Assembly (NCBI GenBank): GCA_964036195.1
Contig: OZ038452.1
Location: 22,641,785-22,705,784, forward strand
DNA: 64,000 nt
Reading direction: 5' to 3'
Source of the DNA: Sphaerolaimus hirsutus
Lineage: Eukaryota > Nematoda > Chromadorea > Monhysterida > Sphaerolaimidae
Shown here: positions 1 to 12,130 of the stretch, piece after piece
How the letters are laid out: each line of letters begins with the position of its first letter
Numbering within the stretch: the first letter of the stretch is position 1
Program-made: the position numbers and the translations under genes
The notes under the pieces: generated by a model
Told to the model about the DNA's origin: nothing
What the model saw: the letters and a program-made list of their open reading frames with translations, nothing else
Database searches by the model: none

Positions 1-120
1 AACATAACATTTGGATACAATTTGCTTGACAATTGACACTTCAATTTACACTTGTCTTAACAATTGACACATTGTGTGACATTTTACATTACTTTTTACA
101 CTTTACAAGGCTTGCGATGT
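1..120. repeat. Right end of a TTTACA/TTGACA-rich MITE
   Basis: The first 120 bases are alternating short TTGACA, TTTACA and CAATTG words ending in ACTTTACAAGGCTTG. They match the right half of the copy at 15239-15632, so this is the end of an element that begins outside the window. No coding signal was seen. Confidence 0.6.
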
Positions 121-249
121 TAATTTTTTATACAATTTTACAAAAATACGAATTTTTATACAATTTTACAAAAGTCTTACAAAAGTTTGAATTTTAAAAA
201 AAATTTTTATTCATTTTGAATTTTTCAATTTTATTTTATTCATAAATTT

Positions 250-487
250 TCCATTAAGCAGAAAAAGAAAACAGACAAATTTCCATAAAGTGCAAAATGA
301 GGCAGAATAACAGAAAATTTGCTAGAAAACGGAAAATGAGCTGGGAAAGCAGAAAAATGGATAGAACATAGAAAATGAGCCGGAAAAAAACGTAATTGGA
401 AAAAAAATTTAGCAGCCGGAAATCAGACAGAAACGAAAAAAATTGGCTTCAGCAAACAAAAATGGAAATTGGTAAATTGACACCCTA
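250..487. repeat. Truncated hAT-like MITE, GGAAAA-rich
   Basis: A-rich tract of GGAAAA and CGGAAAA words ending at TTGACACCCTA. This is the same interior and right terminus as the complete elements at 7885-8468 and 17379-18871. The left end was not found, so the copy is truncated or badly decayed. Confidence 0.5.
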
Positions 488-967
488 CTCAAATGACCCA
501 TTTGAATATACCTCCCTCAAAATACCCCCATGTCTGAGTGAGCTGGGAAAAAAACCCTGCAGTTTGTGATCTGTGTAATTGCATGAAACAATGACAGAGT
601 TCCATTACGACAGGACTTTTACTTATATAGAGTATTTTATTCAGATTAAACCCCGCTCGAATTAACCCACCACCCTCTCAATACCTACAGGTCTGACTAA
701 AAAGCACGTGTCGAAAAGTACACTCGCCTAATTTTACGTTTCAGTGCTATTTTTCGTTATGCTAGAAAACTTGGGCTTCAGATAAATCAATTGGGGCCAT
801 ACGAAATGCTTTTATTACGAGAAGACCTAAGAAATACTTATTGTGTTATTTATGCTGTGTATCGCATCGCATGCGCTGGATTTCTGCTTAATCCTGCCAA
901 TAAAACGGGCACGGGAGCATTGTGCAACCGCGCAAGCATCAACCACCCCTATGTATAGTCGTGCAAC
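488..967. other. Gene-free stretch with MITE debris
   Basis: Contains short AATACCCCC and CTCGAATT words related to the CCGTATTTCCTCG MITE family (490-690) but no intact element. No reading frame here resembles a known protein. Confidence 0.5.
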
Positions 968-1179
968 TAGGGCTTGAAACTCGATTTTTTCAAACTCGAG
1001 TTCGAGTCGCAACCCCAAAAATTTTCCGGTCGAGTCGGCGAGTCGAGTTGGGCAAGTCAGTGAAAAGTCGAGTCGAGTCAGGCAAAAACCTCGAGTCTCG
1101 AGTCAGCGCGATATTTTTCCGGTCGAGTCGGTACCCAATTTTACCCTCGAATCACGAGTCGAGTCGAGTTTGAGCCCTA
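968..1179. repeat. Inverted-repeat element, TAGGGCTTGAAACTCG termini
   Basis: Begins TAGGGCTTGAAACTCGA and ends in the reverse complement of that sequence (CGAGTTTGAGCCCTA). The interior is a run of CGAGTC/GAGTCG words. The terminus resembles hAT elements, but the flanking 8-mers do not match, so no target-site duplication supports it. Confidence 0.6.
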
Positions 1180-1185
1180 ATCTCA

Positions 1186-2319
1186 CATCTAAACACCTTC
1201 CCGGTCACGTCCGGCAGCCATTTTTTTATTTTACTTCTTATATCCTATCCCCAGTTCTAGGGCGCCCCCGAGGCTGAAACTTGGGGGAGATATTGTCGCA
1301 ACCCCCCTCTACTTCGCATGAATTGGTGAGTCGCGGCGACCCCTCTCCGGGGATGGTCGCCCTAAGTGCAAATTTTTTGTGGCTTTTTTGATGTCCCACA
1401 GCAGGTCCGGCACCCGCTGATTTTTGAGCTGTGGGAGGGGTATAAATCTAAAATTTTGGGGATGTGTTACCAACACCACTCCCTTACTATACACTATTCA
1501 ATAATGTGAGATTAATGTGAAAAATTTCTCAAAAATTCGCTTATTCTCTAAAAAACACCACTCCCCAATAGATGGATGACAAAAAAATCAATTTTTGGAA
1601 CTTTTTTTAGACACTTGAAGAGCTGGTTTACGATAGTTTAAAGGGAAGGGTTTAATGTTTAAAGTTATGTAAAGAACCATACCTCTAAAATGCCTGCATT
1701 GCAAATTTACTTAGGGTGAATTTTATGACATCATAATGACATCATCGCAGGAACAAAAATTTACAAAATTTACACTTTGAAATTCCCCCCAAGTAAATTT
1801 TGCAATGCAGGCATTTTAGAGGTATGATTCTTTACATAACTTTAAACATCAAACCATTCCCTTTAAAGTATTGTAAACCAGCTCTTCAAGTGTCTAAAAA
1901 AAAAAAAAAAAGTGAATTTTTTGTCATCCATCTATTGGGGAGTGGTGTTTTTTAGAGAAAAAGCGAATTTTTGAGAAACTTTTCACATTAATCTGACATT
2001 ATTGAATAGTGTATAGTAGGGGAGTGGTGTTGGTAACACATCCCCCAAAATTTTAGACTCATACCCCTCCCACAGCTCAGAAATCAGCGGGTGCCGGACC
2101 TGCTGTGGGACACCAAAAAAGCCACAAAAAATTTGCACTTAGGGCGACCCACCCTGTGAGGGGTCGCCGCGACCCCCCCAATTCATGCGAAGTAGAGGGG
2201 GGGTTGCGCCAATATCTCCCCCAAGTTTCAGCCTCGGGGGCGCCGTAGAACTGGGGATAGGATATAAGAAGTAAAATCAAAAAATGGCTGACGGACGTGA
2301 CCGGGAAGGTGTTTACATG
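1186..2319. repeat. 1.13-kb foldback element
   Basis: Two long inverted arms (about 1186-1725 and 1778-2319) surround a ~50-base loop. Paired landmarks are AAACACCTTCCCGGTCACG at the left and its complement at the right, and CCCACAGCAGGTCCGGCACC near 1400 with its complement near 2100. The arms differ by few substitutions and small indels. Short open frames within (for example near 2077-2280) are by-products of the repeat. A diverged relative lies at 10325-10690. Confidence 0.85.
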
Positions 2320-2384
2320 GGTCTGCCACTTGACGCGCGACGACTGCCAGCTTCAGGTGGAGCTACTCTGTTTGCCTACACACG

Positions 2385-2535
2385 CCCATCACACATCTAA
2401 CCCCATCACACATCTAAGCCCATCCCACATCTATGGGGGGTTTACATGTGCGATGGGTCTAGATGTGTAATGTGTAGAATTAGATGTGCGGTAGGTATAG
2501 ATGTGCGATGGGTTTAGATGTGGGTTAAGCATGGC
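2385..2535. repeat. Inverted array of CACATCTAA units
   Basis: Several copies of CCCATCACACATCTAA-like units on one side are followed by GATGTGCGATGGGTTTAGATG-like units in the opposite orientation after 2440. This looks like a small foldback array abutting the large foldback element. Its origin is unknown. Confidence 0.55.
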
Positions 2536-2557
2536 CCGTAGACCGTGTAGGTACATA

Positions 2558-2961
2558 CCGTATTACCTCGAATAATCGCCCCTTGAATTATCCCCCCTCG
2601 GATAATCTCCCCCTCAAAATGGGCTGGGAAAATAATAACCCCCCCTCGAAATACCCCCCTCCGGAATGATGTACATCATGTATGCAATGTAAATATATAC
2701 ACGATGCATTTATCACTGCTAATTTGCATTGCAGCTACACATAGACTAGTTTGTGTAGCTAGGTATCTAACGTTTTTATGTCCAAATATATTCTGTTTGG
2801 ACACATTTATTACCTGTTTTGGGTACACAAATTCCTACTATTTACTATGATCCTTACAAAAATTTCTGAAGAAATAATACCCCCTAGAATAAGCCCCCCC
2901 CTCAAATTTTGCTGGAGATAAATATAACAAATCCCCAAGGATGTCTTTCGAGGTAATACGG
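2558..2961. repeat. CCGTATTACCTCG MITE
   Basis: Terminal inverted repeats CCGTATTACCTCGAA and TTCGAGGTAATACGG, with TA on both flanks, consistent with a TA target duplication. C-rich AATACCCCC blocks lie just inside the left end and their complements inside the right end. It belongs to a family with about 15-20 recognisable copies in this window. Confidence 0.8.
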
Positions 2962-3960
<999 letters not shown>

Positions 3961-3962
<2 letters not shown>

Positions 3963-4195
3963 CATCAGAAGAAACAAAATTGTTCTTCTGAATACATTAG
4001 TGTAAAACGGAAGTTATCTTTTCACCTTCTTATGAAAATTGCATGCATTATATATACCATTGGCATGCTTCAATGATAAAGCAATCCATCAGAAGAAACA
4101 AAATTGTTCTTCTGAATACATTAGCGTTAAGCAGCAGTAATCTTTTCCCCTTCTTATGAAAATTGCATGCATTATTTATAAGGCGTGCGTCCAAG
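3961..4195. repeat. Tandem duplication, ~125-bp unit
   Basis: Two consecutive units, starting at 3961 and 4086, share TCCATCAGAAGAAACAAAA, an internal TTGTTCTTCTGAATACATTAG, and TTATGAAAATTGCATGCATT. They differ by scattered substitutions and the array adjoins the microsatellite. Confidence 0.85.
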
Positions 4196-4226
4196 GTAGA
4201 AAACGTCACATCATTTAATTTCACAC

Positions 4227-4655
4227 ACTGTATTTCTTCTAATAGAACAGCATACCTCCAAAATAATGGCAGGTGTTGGCATTTTTTGCGCCCATGAAAT
4301 TAATAGAATGGCAGCATCCAATAGAACGGTACCTCGAATAGAACAGCAGGTAGAAATTACGTTGGAAGAATGCCAGAACACACAAATATTAGAGAAATGG
4401 GTGGTGTGAACATCCAAGGTGTTCAGAACTATGATTTAGGGTTATTTTCACATTTGGTTTTGTTTGAATTGATGCTCTGATGGTAAAAATGTTGTTCATT
4501 TTTCATTAAAAACACTATGTTCAAATGAAAAATGTCGAAAAATATTGGTGAAAAAATAGAACAACAGCCTCCAATAGAACGGCACCTCCAATAAACTGGC
4601 AGGTAAAAAAGTTGATTAAAAAATAGAACGGTGCTCTTCTATTAGAAGAACTATG
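4227..4655. repeat. TTCTTCTAATAGAAC inverted-repeat element
   Basis: Left end GTATTTCTTCTAATAGAAC, right end GTGCTCTTCTATTAGAAGAA. The interior repeats AATAGAACGGCA-type words. The same family occurs at 10735-11031 and 52231-53057. Confidence 0.7.
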
Positions 4656-4824
4656 GTAACATAATATGAATAAGTAAAATTGATTATGAAATGAATGAAA
4701 AATCTGGGCAATGAAATTTAAATTTTAGGCAATAGTATTTGTACTGATCTAAAACATTATATTCAGCAATCTGTCTCACTAATGTACTGGACAATATTTA
4801 ACTGCCAGTGAAAGAAATCCTAGC

Positions 4825-5051
4825 TAGTGATGTAAAAGGAGCCAGGGCTTAGACGTCAAGCGCCAAGCGTCAAGAGGACCGTGACGCTTTTAAAAGGTCC
4901 AGCGCCAAGAGCCACTGGCGCCAAAGCAAAATTATGCCAAGCTTTTTGCCTTGACACTAGCGCCATATGGTGATTTTACATCAATAATCATGATGCTTTT
5001 TGATTTGGTGCTAACGCCAGGCGCCAGCTCAATGGCGCTTTTATATCACTA
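4825..5051. mobile_element. hAT-type MITE, GCGCC interior (copy 1)
   Basis: Termini TAGTGATGTAAAAG and CTTTTATATCACTA, flanked by ATCCTAGC (4817-4824) and ATCCTGGC (5052-5059), an 8-bp duplication with one mismatch. The interior consists of GCGCCAAGCGCCA-type words. Terminal sequence and 8-bp duplication are typical of hAT transposons. No transposase is present. Confidence 0.88.
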
Positions 5052-5167
5052 ATCCTGGCACATTGCAGCGATATGTGCTGTCACTGTAGATTGTGCTTTA
5101 TTCATCGGTACTGTTGCACAGGCTGCAATATGCATTTGCATCTGACAAAGCACACCAGATGCACATA

Positions 5168-5427
5168 CCGTATTTCCTCGAAATACCCCCAGGGGGCTTA
5201 TTTTTTAGAGTGGAAATTTTGAGAGAAAAACGTGAAAAATGCAAAAAAAAACACCATTTATAAGTTTTTACAGCCTTATATAAGGATGTCGATGGTATAA
5301 ACGATGTTCTAACGTAACACAGTAAGTGTTTTGAACGTCTGTTATGCATTTCCCAGACCACAAATACATAGTGCCTATTTTGAGGGGGGGTATTTCGAGG
5401 GGGGGGGGGTATTTCGAGGAAATACGG
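5168..5427. repeat. CCGTATTTCCTCG MITE
   Basis: Termini CCGTATTTCCTCGAAATACC and GGTATTTCGAGGAAATACGG with TA on each side. C-run and G-run blocks lie just inside the two ends. The interior carries no coding frame with recognisable content. Confidence 0.85.
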
Positions 5428-5768
5428 TAACTTCAGATTTTCATTCTGTCAGGTTTCATGGACTGTCCCCCACTAAATAGTAGAGTGGAATTCTCTCCTT
5501 GTGGAATTAGTGGAATTCTCATACCATTCTCAGTGGAATACCTTTCGTTGAGCTTCGCAGTATTCGTTTCTTTCATAAATATACTCGAATGACATTACGC
5601 CGTACATTTTTCCGGAGGAAACACTCCATCATGACGTCATACCCGAAGCAGTCAGCGTACGCACAAATCTTTTTTTTTTGTGGGGAGTCGGTACATAAGT
5701 TTTCGGTTGGCTGTCTGCCAGCCGAAGACATAAATCATATCAATTTGTAGAGTATCATGTCTGCCGAG

Positions 5769-6804
5769 TAGTGATGTAAAAAGCGCCAGGACTTTGGCGC
5801 CAAGCGCCAAAAGCGCCAAATTTTCGCATGTTCGGCGCCAAGCGCCAGTGGCGCCACACGACTCTAGCGCCAAGCGCCAGAAGCGCCATGGCGCTTTTCT
5901 GGGTTGAAGCGCCAGGCGCCAATGGCGCTAGAGGATGATGGCGCCAAGCGCCAACAGCGCCAGCGCCAACTCATATTTCCTAATGACCTTGAAACGATAC
6001 ATCGTATGTCCTCGAATTAGCCCCCCCGGGTACTCACCCCTCGAAATACCTCCAGGTCTGAGCGACCTGTGGAAGAATTCCCCCCTCGAAATACCCCCGT
6101 CTCAATTAATCTAAATCATGTATGCAATCATGCAATGTACACGATGTATTAAAAGCTGCCAAATTGCATCGCAGCAAACGTATTTAGTACTAGTTTGTGT
6201 AGATATATTCATATGTCCAAATAAGTAAAAACTGTTTGGTCTCATTTATTACACGTTTTGGCTATGTTCTGGCCTATTCTTTACTACGATCCTTCGATCG
6301 CGAAATTTGCTGACAAAAAATAAGCCCCCTTGAACCAGCCTCCCTCGAATTAACTCCCCCTCTATACCCCCTAAGGGTATTTCGAGGAAACACGGTGATA
6401 TACCGAATGCACACCCGGTGTCGAAATTCACAATTGCCCATCTGAATCAAAAAACCATATATTGAATAAACACATGAATACAGATGAATTTTCAATGAAA
6501 GATATTGAGAAAAACTTTCCGAATATCCAAAAAAATTATATAAAAAATAGATTTCATATTATCTTTGATATTGGTATATAAACTGTATTTAAATTGCTAG
6601 TTAATAAGTAAAAATGACAGCGTTTTTCACATTTTTGGTGGATCTCTTGAATACTTTGTGGCGCTTTTCTGGCGCTTTTAAAATTGCTAGCGCCAAGCGC
6701 CAATGGCGCCATAGCATTTTAGCGCCAAGCGCCAAAAGCGCCATGGCGCTTTTTGCTTTGGCGCTAGCGCCAAGCGCCAGCGCCATGGCGCTTTTACATC
6801 ACTA
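5769..6804. mobile_element. hAT-type MITE, GCGCC interior (copy 2)
   Basis: Termini TAGTGATGTAAAAAGCGCC and GGCGCTTTTACATCACTA, flanked by perfect CTGCCGAG duplications (5761-5768, 6805-6812). GCGCC arrays occupy both ends. The middle (about 6000-6395) carries a decayed member of the CCGTATTTCCTCG family. Its target was an older element ending in ATGTCTGCCGAG. Confidence 0.95.
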
Positions 6805-7261
6805 CTGCCGAGTATAAATACAGACCACGACCACATCAAAAGGGATAACACTAATAAATTAGTGTTTGTCTCCAATATTGATGACGTGAGACAAAGGGAT
6901 ACAACCGCTAACTGGATATGCATCATGTACAACCTATTTGATTTGCACATGCAAATCATAACATACATTAGCAGACCCCCTATAACTAGGTGCCATTGGC
7001 TTAAGTACGATTTGGTTTTCATAAAAAGTACACCCAATAGAGGCTAGATTCCATTTACCTCTAGACACCGTATTTTAATTATTGAGCAAAGTTATTTTAA
7101 CTATTGAGCACACATTGTAATTGAGACTGAAACAACTTTTATGTGGGTTCACCAGCAGTAGGTTATGCGGGTTCTGTAGGTTCTTTTCTTGAGTCCTGGC
7201 ACAATTTCTGAATTTGGATCCAAGTCCCACGGCACCATAGCACCTTTTGACACCCCAGCAT

Positions 7262-7751
7262 TAACGATTGCAAAAAAAAATTAGAAAATTCGAAGACTTT
7301 TCGAATTTTTGAGCATGCGGTGAAAAAAATACATAAAAATCGACTTTTTTCAAAAGTTTTGAAAATGCGCAGACTTTTCAAATTTTCGAATTTTTTTGAG
7401 CATTTTTGGTTGAAAATAGGTAAAGAATGAGAAGTTTAACTCAAAACATCAGTTATGAATGTATTTTTTGTAGCGGCAGAAGTTCAACGTGCAATATATG
7501 TCCGCGGTAACAGTATACAATGCTGTAACACATTAAGATGTATTGAAAACTCATGAAATTTTGTTCGAAAAGTAGTAAAAAAGATTCGAAAATTCGAAAA
7601 GTCATTAAAAAGATTCGAAAATTTGAAAATCCGAAAACTAAATTCGAAAATTCAAAAACTATTTTTGGAAAAAATTTGAAATTCAAAAAGTCATTTTAGA
7701 AAAAACAGTTCAAAATTAAAATACTTTTTTCGAGAGGGTGTGCCATCGTTA
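7262..7751. mobile_element. hAT-type MITE, TAACGATGGC termini
   Basis: Starts TAACGATTGCAAAA and ends TGTGCCATCGTTA, with perfect CCCAGCAT duplications at 7254-7261 and 7752-7759. The interior is ATTCGAAAA/TTTTCGAAT words. Same family as 17577-18816. Confidence 0.93.
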
Positions 7752-7802
7752 CCCAGCATCAACAAAATGCTTGACAGCGCTTTTTGCTTTGGCACAACAG
7801 TC

Positions 7803-8852
7803 TAAAGCCGGAATTACAGCTCAGCGGCGTTTGACATGAAATGATGACGTCGTAAAATTGATTACATCCAAATAGACATAGGTATAGGGTGTCAAAAAAA
7901 AATTTTTACGGAAAACGGAAACAAAAAAAAATTTTCAGCGGCCGGAAAACGGAACAGAAAACGGAAAAAATTTGCACTTGGCGGAAAACGGAAACGGAAA
8001 CGGAAAAAAAAATTCAGCGGCCAGAAAACGGAAAAAGAGGCCGGAAAAACAGAAACGGAAAAATCAAATTTGCACGGAAATGGAAAAACTTGCTGAAATT
8101 TTGATGGAAAACAGATAAAGTTTGCTGAAATTTTTCACATCATTGACAATCTGCATGAATTTCTACCAGTTTGGCTGATCAGAAAACAGAAGGTTGAGCC
8201 AAAAAAAGGTAAAATGAGGCGGAAAAATGGAAAATTGAGGCGGAAAATGGAAAAAAGGTGGAAAAACTGGAAATTGAGGCGGAAAATGGAAAAAAGGCAG
8301 AAAAACTGAAAATTTAGCCGGAAAACGGAAACGGAAAAAAAGTTGCCGGAAAACGGAACGGAAAACAGAGAAAAAAAATTCAGCAGCCGGAAAACGGAAT
8401 GGAAAACAGAAAAAATTTGCCTGCGGAAGACGGAAATGGAAAACGGAAAATGGAAATTTGACACCCAACATAGGTACAGCATTGAAATTTCAGAATTTGA
8501 TAGTTCTAGTAATTGTGTGTAATGTCCCACAAAATTTTTACCAAATAATCATTATATAAGTAGTTATTAATTTAACGTCAAAATTTTTTGGTGACGTAAA
8601 ATGTTTGATGTGAAATGTTGACGTAGAATGTGTAAATTTTGACGTAAAATTAATAACTTATTTAATAATACCTATTTTCCATATTTTTTAGGACTTTACA
8701 CACAATTACTAGAACTATCAAATTCTGAAATTTCAATGCTGTACCTATGTAGGGTGTACCTTTGTACCTGTACCTTTGTCTATTTTGATGTAATCAATTT
8801 TACGACGTCATCATTTCACATCAAACGCCGCTGAGCTGTAATTCCGGCTTAA
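7803..8852. repeat. Inverted-repeat element hosting a nested MITE
   Basis: Arms of about 80 bases (7803-7884 and 8770-8852) are near-perfect complements and include GCCGGAATTACAGCTCAGC and GATGACGTCGTAAAATTGAT. The element was split by the insertion at 7885-8468. The outer boundary and target duplication are uncertain. Confidence 0.75.
7885..8468. mobile_element. hAT-type MITE, TAGGGTGTC termini
   Basis: Begins TAGGGTGTCAAAAAAA and ends TTTGACACCCAA. Perfect CATAGGTA duplications lie at 7877-7884 and 8469-8476. The interior is A/G-rich GGAAAACGGAAA-type sequence that creates spurious Phe-rich minus-strand frames. Confidence 0.92.
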
Positions 8853-9110
8853 CAGTTGCAAAGCTGTATTTACACTTACCCAATGTACCGGGGTATTTGG
8901 GTATTTATATTCACGCTTGCTTACACTTTCATAAAATACCATTATGCTTTGTTACAGTTCCTTGGCGGAGATATCCACATACTGGGAAAGTGTAAAAAAA
9001 TTCTTGCAAATGGCTGTGTTACACTTTTGACAAAGTATAAAACATGGTCATGTATTTACAAAAAAATAACTGGATGTGTTATGAACTGGTAATAGGAACA
9101 CACAATATAT
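8853..9110. repeat. Half-copy of the AGTTGCGAAAGCGTATTTACG repeat
   Basis: CAGTTGCAAAGCTGTATTTAC and later TTTACACTTAC words resemble the left end of the hAT-type element at 25312-26111. No right terminus was found. Confidence 0.45.
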
Positions 9111-9272
9111 CTCCAAAATCGCCCCTTCAATTGCCCTCTTTTAAATATCCCCAGGTCTGAGCAAGGTATAAAGCCCCCAAGTGAGCATAAAATCCAGGTT
9201 GAAATTTAGTTGTCAAGTGATGTGGTAATAGTTGTGGACTGCTGCATATTTAGTTGTTAAGTGAGCGTAAAA

Positions 9273-9475
9273 TCCAGGGGGCAGTCCCAAGCCCTGTAAA
9301 GTGTAAAGTAAAGTGTCAAATGTAAAGTCAAATGCAAAGTCAAATGTCAATCAAAACAAAAAAGAAAAGATTTTATTATTGAACTTTGCATTCGAATTGA
9401 CACTTTACTTTGCATTTGACATTACATTTGACACTTTACTTGACACTTTACAGGGCTTGGGATTGGCACCAGGTT
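9273..9475. repeat. GCAGTCCCAAGCCC/TTTACA palindromic MITE
   Basis: Left end CCAGGGGGCAGTCCCAAGCC, right end GGGCTTGGGATTGGCACCAGG. The interior is repeated TAAAGTGTCAAATG-type words in inverted orientation. A near-identical copy lies at 40542-40770. Confidence 0.75.
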
Positions 9476-10324
9476 GAACTCTGGTTGTCAAGTGGGTAGT
9501 AGCAGATGTGAACTGCCTGATAATTAGTTGTGAACTGCCTGGTTTTCCCTAGTTGTCAACTGCCTAAGTTGTGAAGTGATCATTGCCCGAAATATGCCCA
9601 ACCAAATTTCTGGTAAAATAATACCCCCGAGAGTAAGCCTCCATTGAATCCCCTGAATCCATCAATTAACACCGTCAAAATTTGCTCGCAAAATAATAAA
9701 CCAGCTGGAGGTATTATGAGGAAATACAGTATGTAAATATGAAATCTGACAACCCAAAAAAAATTATGCTTATGCTTTTTATGCTTTCCTCTGTATTTAA
9801 AAAATACCTAAGGTTTAGATAAATACTAAAAAAATTGAAATGGTATTTATGTTTACCATATTTTAACAACTCTACAGTCTAAAACTCGGCACCAGAGCCG
9901 TGGTCTGGTTCTTTTAGTCTTTTACAAAATGAATCATTTCTTAATGGCACCGCTACACTACCACACATTGCTGTATGGCAACTGCACCATTTCTCGTAAC
10001 ATTTTTCTGCCATTAATTTACTATGTAAATGTTTGAGCTTTTTTATAAAAAAACCAAGCCAATGTCATGCCGTCTCAATAGAATACTGAACGAAAATAAT
10101 GCGCGGTAATTGTGCATGCTTTTAGCTCGGTTGTATGTGAATGGAGGCGGTTACCATTCACAAACTGGACTAGTGCTGCTCAAAATATAAAAAAATGAAT
10201 ATAAATGGGTATGGGTCAATCCATGAATTAATCCATGTCAATGTAAATATACCTAGTTACTACTGTGATAAAAAGTAACAATACCGTATATCCTCGAATA
10301 AGTCCCCTCACTATTAGTTCATGC
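9476..10324. other. Gene-free stretch
   Basis: AT-rich sequence with degenerate CTCGAAATACCC fragments (9590-9735) and one solitary ACCGTATATCCTCGAATAAG end near 10283. No coding signal. Confidence 0.5.
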
Positions 10325-10690
10325 ATTCGCATGTAAACATCTTCCCGGTCAGGTCCGGCACCCAATTTTTGATGTTACTTTGGGTGCCCTAACTCCAACT
10401 GCGGGGGAAGTAGGAAGCTGAAAATGGGGGTGTATATACCTGTAACCCCCCCCCCCCTCTATTCCGCAGCAATAGGGGAGGCCATGGTGACTCACTACAG
10501 GGTGGGTCGCTGTATATGCAATGTTTTTTTTGGCTTTTTCAGTGTCCCACACAGGTCCGGCACCCACTTGATTTTTTGACATTGCGGATGCGGTACCTTC
10601 AGCTCTGGGGGTGGTAGAGAGCTGCAATTTGAGGTGAGTGTAGACAACACCCACACCTAATATACCCCAGATGGGCGGCCTCTGGCGACT
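10325..10690. repeat. Diverged relative of the 1186-2319 foldback
   Basis: CATGTAAACATCTTCCCGGTC at the left, CAGGTCCGGCACCC twice, and a CACTACAGGGTGGGTCGC segment match parts of the large foldback arms. The full inverted arm is missing. Confidence 0.6.
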
Positions 10691-10734
10691 CACTACAGTA
10701 CCGGTCAATTTTGTTTAAAAAAATCAAATGTCCC

Positions 10735-11031
10735 GATCAGGTTGCCGTTCTATTTTTTTCACCAATTTTTTTTCAGACATTTTTCATTTGAACATAGTGT
10801 TTTTAATGAAAAATGAATACCTAACACTTTATTATGAGAGCATCAATTCAATCAAAATCAAATGTGAAAATAACCCGAAACCATGGTTATGAACACCTTC
10901 GATGTTCTCACCACCTATTTTTCCAATATTTGTGTGTTCTGGCACTCTTCCAACGTAATTTCTACCTGCTGTTCTATTGGAGGTGCCGTTCTATTGGAGG
11001 CTGCCGTTCTATTAGAAGAAATACGGTATAG
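10735..11031. repeat. TTCTTCTAATAGAAC element (second copy)
   Basis: Ends GCCGTTCTATTAGAAGAAAT at the right. The body repeats GTTCTATTGGAGGTGCC-type words and is the reverse complement of parts of the 4227-4655 element (for example ACACTATGTTC and ATTTTCACATTTG). Confidence 0.65.
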
Positions 11032-11153
11032 TGATGTGGCATTCCTGATGATTACAAGGTTGCTCGAATATTTAATATGCTCCAATACATGTACCTTACC
11101 TAGTCACTATTATCTACTTACAGGAGTCAATCCTTTGACAGAGAATGTATTTA

Positions 11154-11540
11154 CCGCATATCCTCGAAATACCACCCCTTGAAATACCCCCCCCCCCTCG
11201 AAATACCCCCAGGTGTTTTTGAGCTGGGGAAAATTACCCCCCCCCCTCGAAATACCTCCCCCCGGAATGATGTACATGATGTATTTATTACTGTAAATTT
11301 GTATTGCAGCTACACATACCTAGATTAGTTTGTGTAGCTATCTACAAGTACATTTTTATGTCCAAATATATCCTGTTTTGACACATTTATTACCTGTTTG
11401 GGGTATGAAAATGCTTACTTTTTACTACGATCATTATAAAAATTTCTGACAAAATAATAACCCCCCTCGAATTACCCCCCCCCCTCAAATTTTGCTGGCG
11501 AAATAATAAACCCCCATGGGGGTATTTGTAGGTAATACGG
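11154..11540. repeat. CCGTATTTCCTCG-family MITE
   Basis: Left end CCGCATATCCTCGAAATACC, right end TATTTGTAGGTAATACGG, with TA on both flanks. Contains long C runs near 11190 and 11240. Confidence 0.75.
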
Positions 11541-11955
11541 TATACTAAATACTTTGTGTAGCGATGTACGTTGATATGTCCAAATATACCCTACTCTGGC
11601 AAAAACAGACTGATGCCTAATAAGGGATATAATGCCTATATTTTATAGCTGACAACATGATTTTTTACACTCCACAATATTCAACAGACACTTGTCACTT
11701 GGGTTTTTATAACTTACCTAGGTATATTTCAAAACAAGCTGTGCACCACATTTTGCTAGCCAATCACATCGCGATCAGCCCTGTCATTAAAAATACATAA
11801 TGGCAACTTGCTCATTCAGACTTCACAGTCTCCTCAGAAGCCTATATTAGTCACATTGGGCCCACACAGACTAGTTGACATTAAAATTCGAGTCAACTGA
11901 ATTTTGTCAACCGAATTATGTGATTTCACCTATTTTATGTGATAGACCATAGTTA

Positions 11956-12130
11956 CCGTATATCCTCGAATAACACCCATCATCAAATAACTCCCCCCTT
12001 GAATAACTCCCCCCTCAAACACTCTGAGGAAAAAATAACTCCCTTCCTTGGAAAACTCCTCCACCTTGAATAACTCCCCCCTCAAAAAGTCTGACGAAAA
12101 AAAACTTCCCCGGGGTCGTATTCGAGGATG
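11956..12130. repeat. CCGTATATCCTCG MITE, short form
   Basis: Starts CCGTATATCCTCGAATAAC and ends near TCGTATTCGAGGATGTATAT. The interior repeats GAATAACTCCCCCCT. The right terminus is degenerate. Confidence 0.65.

Noticed and set aside
6601..7037. Ala/Leu-rich ORFs on both strands around GCGCC sequence (also 16366-17212, 19354-19840, 42126-42447)
   Set aside because: They are translations of the GCGCC arrays in hAT-type MITEs, open in several frames because the repeat lacks stop codons.
8135..8530. 131-codon minus-strand Phe/Pro-rich ORF
   Set aside because: It lies in the A-rich GGAAAACGG interior of the 7885-8468 MITE.
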